Of a DNA stretch of 64,000 bases, positions 12,481 through 24,223 are shown piece by piece. Position 1 is the stretch's first letter. Every line of letters begins with the position of its first letter. The stretch is from Bactrocera neohumeralis (lineage: Eukaryota > Arthropoda > Insecta > Diptera > Tephritidae). The DNA lies in contig NC_065923.1 in assembly GCF_024586455.1 (NCBI RefSeq), positions 6,203,501-6,267,500 of the forward strand. The letters run 5' to 3'. The notes under the pieces are model-generated. The model saw nothing but the letters and a program-made list of their open reading frames with translations. It did no database searches and had not been told where the DNA came from. The position numbers and the translations under genes were made by a program.

Positions 12481-14836
12481 AAACTTCTCTCTTTCCGAGA
12501 ATATTCTCTAATACATACATATGTACATATATGTATGTATTGTTCAATCGATAGATATTAAATTTTTTTTTGGAAGTTATTAAGTTGACTCCTTAAGTTT
12601 ACTTCAGCTTCAGAGAACGTTTTTATTTATCTCCCTCTCTATGTACAACATTCTCTGTCAGTTTTTATAACACATTGCTACAGATGTCACCTGAAAATAG
12701 ATTTTTTTAGGCCATTCCACCTAATCCATTTAATTTTGAATATTATTCCATTTCCAATTAACTCGGCAAAACAATTAAATCTGCATTAAACGTCGATAGC
12801 GAATGATGCTTTATCAGATGATGTTAGCACGTAAGAGTATGTTTGTACAAACATATGGATGTGTGTTATGTGTGGTATGCCGAGGACTGACGGCCGATGG
12901 CCTACAGCTAGTAATCGATAATTTATGGACCTATAAACTTGTATACAATCGCCAAAACAATTCAGACAACACATTATATACATATGTATGTATGTATGTG
13001 TGTGTGTTCGCATATATGACGGCGCTAAAGCCAATACAGCCGTTAAACAAATCCAATAAACGGAAGCGGTATTTACAGAAATTAAAATCGCCCCATAAAC
13101 AGAATTGTAAACAATCGTATCAGATTGCAAAATATTTTCCGGGGTGTGGTGCAGAGCAGTGTGGGTAAAATGGGCTCTGAGTATGGTGACTCAACGCACA
13201 AAAGCACTGACTGATTGACTGAATCAAAGAAGGGGTAGCATCACCACCATATCACCATACGCCCAACCACTCAGCCACCGACCCGCTCGTCGTACACAGT
13301 TCGAGCAGCTAGCCAAGCGAGCCAGCCATCAAGCAGCACACGCACGAAAATTCGACGAGTGCCGCATGTCGGTTAGCACCCAACGAAAAATTCAGGCATT
13401 CCATTCATTCAAATTCACGACCGCAATCCACTCAAGAGCTCCAACTCCTCATAACTTCGCCATAAAGTAGCATGCTTTGTAAGTTGAAAAATGTATGGTT
13501 GGCATGCGTTACGATACGTCCTGCGCTAGGGCTGGGTTTTAGGCGTGGGTGGGTGGACTAGTTACGAGGCAATGTTGTTTCATGAGGGGTGTGCCGCGTT
13601 GACACACTTTTGCGAGTGCATCCTCGCGCATTCCACATCGGCAACTTTAAATCTAGCTTCTCACCACTGCTCATTGAATTAACTTTGGGGGGAACGTAGT
13701 TGCACTCGTATTACATATATATAAAAATTACGACACAGTGAGTCCTATTGTCGCCGCCAACAATTGTTCAGCGGACGACATGCATAAATAATGGAATAAT
13801 TAATCTGTATGTATATTCATATGTGTAGCATTCACACAAACCCCCAATCATCAATATCTTATAATTGCATCAAAATATCCTAGGCTCGGGTCTTATAGCC
13901 CGCGTCGACGGCAAACTACATATACCCATCGCTCATCTTGCAAAACGAAACTGGAGCGACGATGTACGCTCCATGTATCTTAGATAAAGAAAATTCTAGT
14001 GAAGGAGAGTTCATTAAAGAACCTAAAGTTTCAGGATGAGGTCAGAGCATAAACTCCGTTTTTTCAACAAAAAAAAAAAGACACTAGGTTGCAGCAAATG
14101 GAAATTTCAATTTGCAAAATGCATATACAGTGTTGGTAAATATAATAGCACAATTGTAGAGTTTTGAATGAAGAACTCTTTAAACTTGAAATTTAATAAT
14201 AAAATATTGAAAGTGATAAAAAAAATAGAAATCCAAGAAAAAAAAGAAACACTACATATGCTTACTAGTCTAAATTGTAATAATTAAAGTTTTGTGCTAA
14301 TATTTGGAGAGTAACTGTGTATGCCCGTATATCCATATACTAATGTATGGATATGCGATTGAGTCATTCAAATTTCATACAGTTTCCCCAAATTCTCGCA
14401 AAACTTCATATCTACAAGTATGTATGTATTAGATAGGCTGACTTTGGCAGTAAATATGTATGTCTTTATAACTGCTATCTATGGCGAATTGTTGTTTTTT
14501 TTTGTCTGACTTCCTGTCTGCACATAGAAAGACCACAAAAGCTATAAAATCGAATAGATATGATGAGACGAAGGATATTCAGCTTTAATGTTTTCATAGA
14601 AAGAATTCCACCACTAAATTAAGCTATTCAAATAAAGTAACTTATTAAAGATTAGGGTGACAATTTGGGGAACTGTAAATGGGGTGAGTGCTCGAAAAAA
14701 GTTATGATGGCTGGAGTATATGAATAATGAATATATGTATATGAATAATACCCCAAAATATTGGGATGCAGTTAATAAATCTTAAGGCCGATGGACCACA
14801 AATCCTTCAAATTACGCTATAGATATTCTAATTACA
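12481..14836. other. Intergenic; possible 5' exon near 13290-13478
   Basis: No supported coding gene. A GC-richer patch from about 13140 to 13480 ends in a consensus donor GTAAGT at 13479-13484, just after an ATG at 13472. That is the appearance of a non-coding or minimal-coding first exon on the plus strand, but no matching acceptor or downstream coding exon was found. A CAGTGTTGGTAAATATAATAGCA block near 14129 resembles a Tc1 element end, without a partner. CATA microsatellites lie near 12512-12540 and 12980-13003. Confidence 0.35.
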
Positions 14837-15278
14837 CCGGTCAACAAAAAAAAATATTTTTTTTGGGGTTTCTGTTCTCACGCTTGAATTCTGATTCTAG
14901 ACATTGAAAAACACTTAAATATTAATTTTTAGTTCTTTAAGTTTGCTTTGGGCTGATCTACATCGATAAGTATATTTGGGGTTTAATTCGAGAGAGATAC
15001 AAAAAATATTCACTTTTAGACAGTAATTTCTTGTTATTTTACATTTATATATTATTGTTTATCACACATCTTTAATAAAAACGACTCTTGTATCTAAAAA
15101 AAAGTTTTCTAATTATAATCTATAGTGAAATTATAGAAAAGATATAAAAATCATCGAAAAATTGCTCTAATTTCTACGAAAGCAAACTTTAACCGGTAAA
15201 TTTTTTTTCCTTATTTTTGTCATAGGAGAAACTAAAATTTAACATGTAGATGTCAGACCCAAAAATCGTGTTGACCGG
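14837..15278. mobile_element. Candidate MITE with short inverted ends
   Basis: CCGGTCAACA at 14837-14846 is matched by its exact reverse complement TGTTGACCGG at 15269-15278. The enclosed 442 bp is very AT-rich and non-coding. A short non-autonomous DNA transposon would look like this. The 10-bp inverted repeat alone could arise by chance in a window this size, and I could not confirm a target-site duplication, so the call is tentative. Confidence 0.4.
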
Positions 15279-15829
15279 CGTTATCAATCATATGAAAAGT
15301 TCTTGTAACAATTTCCCTTGCATTAGCGGCTGGCAGGGGCTGGCCGACTGCTTCCTTAAATCGATTCGTCTTTAGCGAACTTTTGAGCGTATTTCTACTA
15401 TTAAGTAGTGTCACATAAAAATACATTAGGGGCTTGAAAATAGGTGAATCTTTCATGTGTTAATGAACCTCAATACCGATCCCACGTGTGTAATGATAAG
15501 CTCAAATAAACACATGACAGATGACAGAGACATACATAAGTGCCAGTTAAATATGGTTTTCCATTCAATACCTTAAAATTCCTTTGAAGTCATGAAGCTG
15601 ACGTCATCGTCGGCGGTCAACAACACATTGTATGCTCGAAATGAAAGCGAACTCGTAACGAGAAGTTTGTAAAGTGTAAATTTGTATATTGACAGCGTTC
15701 CAGCACCCTGAAGTGCACGAACATAAACTCCACACCAACCAAAAGCTCCCATAGGAGATCTGTATGTTATATTTATGCATATGCTATATGTGTATGTACT
15801 TTAGGAATGCACATATATATATCGCCATT
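15279..15829. other. Intergenic, nothing recognised
   Basis: No gene, RNA or repeat could be supported here apart from short TATG runs near 15760-15800. Confidence 0.4.
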
Positions 15830-17030
15830 ATCTAACACAATAAGAATTTGGGGATCCAATTGATAGCTGCAACGAATTTATTGTTTTTTATGAGGCTATA
15901 TCGCACCTCGGTTTTACTGTCAATTTTTTCGTTAAATATATTTATATACATATGTATATGTATGCTTTTTCTGTACTTCCGATCTTGTAACAGTTGGGTA
16001 TACGGAACAAGAAGAAACTTTTTTGGTTTCTCGACGAAAAACTGCGACAAGTAATTTTCACAGGCTCCTCTTGAAGCCAGCTTTACTCCATTAAGAGAGT
16101 TCTGTATTGACCGAAACAAATGGTAGTCCGATGGTGCAAGGTCAGGGCTATATGGTTGATGCATCAAAACTTCCAAGCCAATCTCTCCCAATTTTTGCCG
16201 AGTCATCAAACATGTGTATGGTATAGTGTTGTCCCGATGAAAGACGAAGCCCTTTCCGTTGATCAGTTCTGGCCGTTTTTTTCGATCGCTTGCTTAAATC
16301 TCATCAGTTGTTGACAGTGAAATGTAGAATCAATCAGAGTGTGGATGATTCCTTTCCAATCCCACCAAATACTCATCATAACTTTTCGAGGCGTCAATCC
16401 CGGCTTTGCTTTCGCACAATATTGTCGTATTTGATCCACTTTTAGTTTCCTGTTACCATTCGCTTTAGCAATGGTTCGATTGCATTTCGTCCCAGCAAAG
16501 AATCGCAGATATTAATTCGGTCCATTAAGTTTTCACAAACAATTCATGTGTACCTAAACATCGAGTTTGTTTTTGTAGCCAGCCTTTTTTAAATGGTTTA
16601 AAACCGTTTGATGATGAATGCTAAGTTCATTAGCGATCTCGTGGCTGACGGTCCTGGTCAATATTCTCCATAATTTCATCGACTTTTTCAACGAAGGTCG
16701 ACCAGAGCGAGGTGCATCTTTCACATCGAAATTGCCAGAACAGAAGCGAGCGAACCATTGTTGTGCTACACGAACTGATACAGCCTCGTCTCCGTAAACT
16801 CCGTAAAAAATTACAAAATATAGCGAATTTCTTCATTATTTTCACTCATTTTTGAACAGCTGTAGCTTTTTTTCAAATTCCATGAATTTAATTTTTTTTT
16901 GTTAAATGAAGCTCTCACCTTTCCAACACTATATGGCATGACAAAATGTGATTAGTAGCACTGGAGATATACGACTGCAACGACATCTATTGACAAAATA
17001 CGAAAAACCTTTTTCGGCTACCAATATTAA
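15830..17030 (-). mobile_element. Degenerate mariner element, copy 1
   Basis: Read on the minus strand, the frame below 16209 contains MHQPYSPDLAPSDYHLFRS followed by NSLNGVKLASR. This is the C-terminal catalytic region of a mariner (DD34D) transposase. Further upstream the frame at about 16720-16640 carries STFVEKVDEIMENIDQDR, the linker after the first helix-turn-helix, in a different frame. The coding region is therefore frameshifted and dead. The right end, GACAAAATACGAAAA followed by CTACCAATAT near 17026, matches the right end of the copy at 53.8-54.4 kb. The left inverted end was not found, and a TATG microsatellite interrupts the left part near 15945-15965. About 1.2 kb, close to the 1.3 kb usual for mariner. 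Confidence 0.8.
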
Positions 17031-20027
17031 GGACTTACATGTCCTACTAGGTATGTATCCAGAAATCTGAAAAAATTAAAATATTTTGCGAAAGATTACG
17101 GTGTTTGGGCTTAGAAAAGCCTACTCTGCATTCAAAATACTCAATACTCAAGAACCTAACCTAAACACCCGAATTATAAATACCCACTAAATTTAGTTCA
17201 AGAAATTTGTTATTGAAAATAAATATACAATTAAAATATAATTTAAACCGTAGACTTGCCGTATCTTCATAAACGTTCTAAGTGCATAAGAATGTTGGTA
17301 TTCTAGTCAATTGTTTGTAATGCGTAACCTGGCTGCACTAACCTCAAGTGAGTGTTGAACTCTTGATGAGGATCATCCGCTTGGCGGCATCTTAACACCA
17401 GCACAAAAATGCCTGTCATATATGCGCTTTTATGTATATATGTACATATATGTTAATTATGAAAAACAGGTCCAATTTGTGGCAATGGTTCTGCAGGAAA
17501 TCAACTGTCAACAGATAAAATATAAACAAGCGCGCAACACTTCACTTGCACTGCGAGCGTTTTACACCCAACCCACATCCGAGTCAATTGAAACGATCTG
17601 CGATGCGATGCGCTGCCATTGTCGATTACACAATGCTACCATATATACATATGTATGTATGTATGTATGTAAATGCATATGCCCACAACGCAGCGTAAAC
17701 GGCAATTATTTATATTTATGCGAAAGTGCGAGTTCTTTTATTTTCCCATTTTTCAATAAGAAAATCTTCAATTGTGAGATTGTTGAACTCGTAAAATCCG
17801 TAGACTGAGATCACTGAAGATATGCTGCAATGCAAAACATTTATGAAATAACTTTCAACGCCTATTGTTAGACTACATACAACGTAAATAGCTGTGCGCG
17901 CGCGTGTGTGTGTGTGCGTGTGCGTCTACAAATTAAGCCAGGAATGCGCTAATCTACGCTTGATGATCTGCTGCGCAGTTTCGTGCATTCAATCTATCCT
18001 CGCAATGAGGTTTCCAATTTCAGTGGAGAATTACGCATGAACGCATTGCAATGAAACACAGAGCCGCTCTGGTAAAACGACCGGCTGCTCAGCGCAAATG
18101 TACACATACTCGCGTGTACGCCTCTGTCTGTTCGCGACTTAAGACTTCAGTTGATGGAAATTGCCACAGAAGAAAAGCGAATTCAATGAATGCATTCCCT
18201 GCATTCAAGACGTTGATGTTGAGAAGCTGAAGTACATATCAAGTATATACATACGCATGTATAGAAGAAGTGGAAGAAAAGTGGAACTACTGGCGATATT
18301 ATGTGGCCGTTGAGTAAGAATTATGAACAATTGTTCAATTTAGAGAAGAATGCGTCTAAGCGTCACTTAAAAACACATTATTCAATTTAAACGAAGCGTA
18401 TCTGTTTGCCTTATGCGCTCCCACCATTCTTCGCGGCGTTACTTCTTCACTTCGATTGGAATTGGAAGAACACATATGCATGTATGTATGTATGTCTATG
18501 AGAGGCGACATTTGGGCGTTTGACACTTCGGGACAGTGACGTGCAGTTAGCGTTTATATGTTCCTTCAGCATAAAACCAAAAATTAGTTAGGCACAGATT
18601 GTAAATTTTGAATATTGATTTCCTGATACAAAAGTTTCGGTAGGTTTTGGGTTTATCTCTTGTCTCAATATTCAATATAACAATTTTTGACATGATTCAG
18701 CATTTAATAATTAACTGTAATTTCAAGATATTTACTTTGATTAATTTAGAACAATCCCAAATCAATTTTTGGCGCTCAACTGTCAACTGTCTTAAGCAAA
18801 TCAATTAATTTTGGGTTCTCCTTTCCCAGAAGGTACTTTTTTAATCATGTTTACACCAAATTGTGCATAGCAGGCGAATATTATTAAATCCCCTTTGTTA
18901 TAGGAACTACACCACTGCTTTTTTAAGCTAAACCGCAAATTTTACCGCATACACACACACAAAACCGACGACGCGCTAGTATTTGAAGAATATTTTTGGT
19001 GCATTGGAGTCGTGCACTATTTGTGCGTCTTTTCTAAATTGAAAGCCTAAGTAAGAGAAAGTGATAAATGGTCGGAGCGGGGAGAGAAGAAAACATATTC
19101 AAATATTTCCAAGGGAATTGCCGAACTCAAGCACACATACAAATTTATTCACTTCAGTCCACAAAGAATCTATCAAATCACACCCCGTGAAAGTGACGAG
19201 AGCGCTGTGCCAAGGTGTCGAAGAGATTTTCGCTATGATTAGTCCCTTAAGATGTCTATAATTTTTTTAACCAAATTTTGTAATCTCTGAATTCTTTCAA
19301 TAATATCATAGCTGATAATTGATTATAAATCGGATATATGTATAGGTATATGTAAGTCCAGTTTCGTTCCGGATATGTACCATAAACTCGATTTGTTTGC
19401 AGTGGAGGTTTCTTTTTTGCTTTCATTCGTTGTTAGCGGTACAATTTAGACCACTTTAGTTCGGTTAGTTAACTTCCGACTAAGTTAATTTTGTAATAAA
19501 TTAAAGCATTTCAAAATCATTTATTGAATCTAATTGTTATATTTTACTTGAATTCTATTCCATACAAGAAGTGAAATATTTCTAAATTTTCTTACAATTA
19601 GTAAACAATGTGCAATGATTGCCCTCGGTCACTTATTTGTTTGTTTATTTCAATTAAGCGTAACAAATTAAATTTGATTGTCATCTGACGAATTTGGTGT
19701 TGCTGGCTGTCAATCTTGCCTCATTGGTGCTATGGTACGCAAGCTCTTACAAATATATTTACGAATCTGTGTATAAACCATACTAATGTGCGGAGGGTTT
19801 CCATTATCGCTCTGTAGGGTCTTTTTATTATTGATTTAATGGTGGATGTTTAAGAAAAACTCAATAAAAGTTTGCTTTCATAGAAATTACCATTAGAGTG
19901 GTCCTTAAAATTTATAAAATTTTTTCTAGTCTCCCCCTCCCTCATTTAATCGTGGTACAAAACATTTTTTCCGATGCAATCTACGTAAACGCTTTGTAAA
20001 GCTTAAGAGCGACTTTTGATACTTCAT
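17031..20027. other. Intergenic; microsatellites and a long purine-pyrimidine alternation
   Basis: No supported gene. There are (TATG)n runs near 17640-17672 and 18477-18496. A strict alternating purine-pyrimidine tract of G/C/T lies at about 17892-17925. A GC-richer patch runs from about 17930 to 18150. Open frames here have random-looking translations. Confidence 0.4.
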
Positions 20028-20290
20028 CTAGTCCCTTAAACCGGGAAGCTTTTGGCTAGCTATTTGTTCTAAATCGCCATTACTTATGCCCATCCTGACC
20101 TGCATTAAACCAACAAACGTCTTGCAGACTTTTCGAAACCATATGAGTAAAAAGCCTGCGTATTTTCCTTCGGTACTGTTGCACATAATCCTAGCGATTC
20201 TGCATGCCCTTAGGTCATTCCATCTTGCCTTTATCCGTCTGTCGGCCCTTTCGAATTTCAATGTATATTGCCAGTCTACCCTCTCTTAGC
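20028..20290 (-). mobile_element. Possible LINE (non-LTR retrotransposon) remnant
   Basis: The minus-strand frame beginning at 20261 reads RADRRIKARWNDLRACRIAR and continues to RKVCKTFVGLMQVRMGIS. The spacing of W, the Cys-containing segment and the RKxCxxxVGL block is like the region just before the TGH motif near the C-terminus of insect Jockey/R1-type ORF2 proteins. The TGH itself is replaced, and no reverse transcriptase core is visible. This is a weak match recalled from memory. Confidence 0.35.
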
Positions 20291-22214
20291 ACCTTAAACA
20301 TTATAAATATTTTTTCTTCACAAATATTAACCACACTATGCAAGTCATATCTTCGATTAGTTATAGTAGCTATTGTGATTTTAAAACACTTTGAGAAAAA
20401 CTTTCTACCACAATTAAGGGCTGCCCTAATACGTAGACTTCTTTCTGTTCGTTTATTTCCACGTTCCGGTCTCCAGAGTCATTGAACTGCTGTTACAACA
20501 TTGTTGCTAGTGGTAGTTTTCTCTTGAGCAACAGCGCTTGTTGGTCTCTTAATTGATTTCGGATATTTGTTATCAATACTCCCTTATAGATGCGAACATA
20601 CATACATACATACAACTGCCTAATAATAAAACTGTACTAATTTGTTTTAATTGATCACTTTCGGTGATACAAAAGTCAATTTTTATTTATTGCCACACAA
20701 CCTCTGTAACTCATTAGTTAATCTATATTAGTTTGATGAATTGAGGAAGTCAAATCTTCATTGGTTCTTGTGACGGATCATGCTTTTTCATGAGTAGAGA
20801 AGGGGCCTCTAATTTGGTCACACGAAAATTTGAGAATGGTGTTACATTTGTATATGCGTATGTACATATATACATATGTATGTATTTATAAAAAAATTTC
20901 AACAATTTTGGAACAAGAGGGAGAAGCGCCAAGCACTTCATAGCCGGGCGACTTAAGTAAATATTATTTTTGATCCATGTGAACATAATGTCGCCAGCAA
21001 AGATTTGTAATTTTAATTTTGATTTTTTTATAGATAAGCGCCACATACATACATACATATGTGTCAGTACAAAAATCTGGCTCTACAGTTCTTTTTAACG
21101 CATATTCGGCAAAACAGAGATGTGGAGGTACTCACCTCTTAAAATCCTTATGATAAATTGTCCATTTTAATTAGTCTAAAAGGCGAGAAGCACGCAAATT
21201 TCGCAATTTATTTTCTCTTCAGCTAAAACTTAAACTAATGCGAGCTAAATTATTATGTTAATTAAGTCAGCAATTAAACTTAAAACATTGTGTGGGGTAA
21301 TTGTTGTAGTACGATGTCTCATTAAGAAACCCGAAGAAGAATAACGTGTTTTTAAGAATAATCACACAAAACACCCGACGTTTTATGCTGATGTTAATTT
21401 TTAATTAGTTTAACCTGAGGTTTGTGGCTTATATTAGACATGGGGTTTAAGTATAGGGTGCGACCTTATTAGCCTCAACTGGTGTCAATCGACACTTTCT
21501 CGTGGGGATTATATATAGTGTCCAGTACAACCACCAACATCATACCGCATCCAACGTGGGTCAGGAAATTAAAGACAGGGAGACTCGCCAGCAATGTGAT
21601 AAATGCAAGCGCTTTCAACGGACGGTCATTAGGAAGCTAACGTTTTGTTAAGACCTGAAGAACACAATACTTCAACAAGTGAGGCGGTTTCCTAAACGTT
21701 CGTGGTATAATATTGTTGAATGAGCAAGAACAATGGCAAATATACAACAACTAGGAAACCTTAATAGTCGTGGAACATGTGAAATGCATTAAAATATCAA
21801 ACATAATTAGGCTTGACAATCAGTGGACATGAAATATTCTCACGCACTACACGTGGCCTTACCTGTAAGAGCAAGCAAGCAAGTGGACGCAATTTGCAGA
21901 AAAATAAGCGTGACGCTGGACGTGCTTGAGAACATGCTATCCATTTACTTTCATGGTCAAATGAAATACATATCATATATACTTATATATACATATATAC
22001 ATACATATCTATTTAAGGATATTTTTCAGCTTAAAATCTGCAGAAGTTGTCAATGTGTCACGTTTCGAAAATGTCTGCATTCTTTTGCGGAATTTTAAAA
22101 TATAAACAAAAATATAGTATATACATATGTATGTATGTATTTGTGTGCAACGTTGAATGTGGAAGGAAAAAGGTTTGATTCTCTACTTACAAGTCGGAGT
22201 ATAAATTGAGTTAA
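20291..22214. other. Intergenic, microsatellite-rich
   Basis: No supported gene. CATA/TATG palindromic microsatellites lie near 20598-20613, 20862-20885, 21041-21062, 21980-22010 and 22121-22141. Confidence 0.4.
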
Positions 22215-22508
22215 TTGTCGGAAGTAAACAAAAGGAAGCATATTGAAATTAATGGAAGCAGCAGCAAACGGAAGTCAATGAGCATGAAAGAAGTGTGGCA
22301 AGTTGCCCATCTAAAAATTAAAAATGCGTCTGCTCAATGTCTCTTAACGCTTAAAAAGACATGTTGTAATGTGGTCTTAAGTCGCTTTGGACCCATGTCT
22401 GTCACTTCCCTAGATAAAATTTTGTTGCTTTGTTTAGATGTAATTAATAACTTGGTATCCTCGATACAGATGCACATTAGAGAGGGTCGATTTATAGGGA
22501 GCCAGTAA
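22215..22508 (+). CDS. Unrecognised open frame, possible gene fragment or element remnant
   Basis: A 97-codon frame ends in TAA-free context at a TAG-type stop after the sequence IREGRFIGSQ. It has balanced amino-acid use: a basic N-terminus (NKRKHIEINGSSSKRKS), then an alpha-helical stretch with two adjacent Cys (LKKTCCN) and a leucine-rich segment (LDKILLLCLDVINNLV). That is less random than other frames nearby. There is no ATG at the front: an in-frame stop lies at 22212-22214 and the first codon is TTG, so if real it is an internal exon or a truncated copy. The following 100 bp (from about 22510) look like old repeat sequence. No family is recognised. Confidence 0.25.
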   Translation: MSEVNKRKHIEINGSSSKRKSMSMKEVWQVAHLKIKNASAQCLLTLKKTCCNVVLSRFGPMSVTSLDKILLLCLDVINNLVSSIQMHIREGRFIGSQ

Positions 22509-23369
22509 TTGGAAAAATCGCGTATGCGGGAAATATTCTACGGATCATTCTAAACAACTTTGTCTAAGAGACTATGAATTTAAAACCAATTTCGAGCTAG
22601 CGTTTTTTAAGGTGAAATTTATTAGGGATTATAAAAATTTGTTTAGATTGAAAAACTATATCATATGTATGGTATATACATATCTCCCATACAACCGGAA
22701 ATTTGTTTGAAAGGCGCTCAAATTAGTCTGTATGTACGCAAAAATATTTTTTTATTAATAAAAATGCATTTGTATTTTTTCACTTCACTTCTTCAACTAA
22801 ATATCCTCTACACGTTTCCGACACCAGCGCATCGTCGAATTACTCAAATGTGATTAATTCATGCATTTGCGCCTGTTTGCACGTCTATCTAATTTGCCAG
22901 TGGCTAACAGCGAACAAATGCTTGAGAATTAGATTTCTGGCAGCCTGCAATAGCATGGCTGGATAATTGAAGATGGTGATTGACATGAATGACTTTGAAG
23001 AGAATAGGGCGACACAGTTAAAATGCAAATAAAAAGGGGAAATTGAGGGTTAACCCTCGTAGTAGTCGATGACATCCATCGAAATCCAAAAATAACAGAA
23101 ATTGTTGTTATCCTCGTTAGATTTAGGCATATGGCCACTTAAAGGCAGACGCTGCCCTCGGGATATTTTAACACTTTGTGCACTTGAAAACACGCTCTCC
23201 TTCTCTACTGCACTCACTTTTCGTATGTGGAAGATTGTTTTAGAGGATTTTATTAATTTAAAAAACTTAAGCAATTCAATTCAATAAAAATGAACTCAAA
23301 CAGTTATTTTATGTACTTAAATACCCAATTTTGGTCAAAGCAATTCAATGCCCCGGCACATGTGGTCTA
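22509..23369. other. Intergenic, nothing recognised
   Basis: AT-rich DNA with no frame that resembles a known protein and no paired inverted ends. The first 100 bp may belong with the frame at 22215-22508 as part of one old repeat. Confidence 0.35.
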
Positions 23370-24223
23370 CAAGGTGCGTTCCAAAATAAACAGGACTTTT
23401 TGAATCAGCGTTAGAATCTGCTGTCTTTATCGATTGTCCAGAATTTCATGACATTTCATCAATTGGAAGTGAAGTTATTGCATATTAAGTGCCAGTATGT
23501 TTGTGTTATCGGTGCGAAAATGAGCTTCGAACAAAGAGCCAACATTAAATGTTGTTTTAAAGTTGGTAAAACTTTTACTGAAACGTTTCAATTGATGAAA
23601 CAAGTTTATGGCGATGATTGCCTATCCCGTAGCAGAGTGCACGAGTGGTTTCAACGTTTTCAAAGTGGTCGTGAGGACATACAAGTAAATGACGATCAAC
23701 ATGTGGGCCAATCAAAATCCGTGATCACCGAAAATTCCATCGAAACTGTGCGTGAATTCATCAAAAATCAGTCGAAATCATGATTGAAATTCATGGAAAT
23801 GGAATTGAACATCTTCAAAACATCGATTAATCGCATTTTGACCGAACATTTGGGCTTACGAAAGGTGTGTGCATGGTTTTTTCCGCACAAATTGACTGAC
23901 GACCAAAAATTGCTCGGAATCCATCATTCGATCGACGCTTGTGACCGATTATTTAAGCAAAAATCACATTTTAACCATTAACCACTCCTCGCATTCACCT
24001 GATATGGCACCGAGCGACTTTTTCCTTTTCCGAAAAATGCATTTGCTCATGAAAGGAAAACGTTGTGCAGACGTAGTGGCCATTCAAAAGGCTTGCACAT
24101 TCGTTCGACATGCTTTTGGAGCGTGCAAAAAGCAGTTTTGAAGCAGAAGGAGACCATTTTGAACAAAATAAATTGATTTTGCCGAAAAACCCATTTGTTC
24201 TGTTTACTTTGGAACGCACCTTG
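23370..24223 (+). mobile_element. Internally deleted mariner element with intact inverted ends
   Basis: The element begins CAAGGTGCGTTCCAAAATAA at 23370 and ends with the near-perfect inverse, CTTTGGAACGCACCTTG, at 24223. It is flanked by TA on each side (23368-23369 and 24224-24225), the mariner target duplication. Inside, the frame from 23521 encodes the N-terminal helix-turn-helix region of a SETMAR-type mariner transposase (YGDDCLSRSRVHEWFQRF). After a stop comes a linker piece (LGLRKVCAWFFPHKLTDDQK). The frame then jumps directly to the C-terminal SPDMAPSDFFLF block near 24000. The piece carrying the first two catalytic aspartates is missing. At 854 bp instead of about 1.3 kb it is a non-autonomous relic. 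Confidence 0.9.

Noticed and set aside
14129..14152. Tc1-like terminal sequence CAGTGTTGGTAAATATAATAG
   Set aside because: Suggestive of a Tc1 element end, but no inverted partner or transposase was found within 2 kb, so no element is drawn.
15848..16054. Plus-strand frame across the mariner
   Set aside because: Shadow of the minus-strand transposase and an inserted TATG microsatellite.
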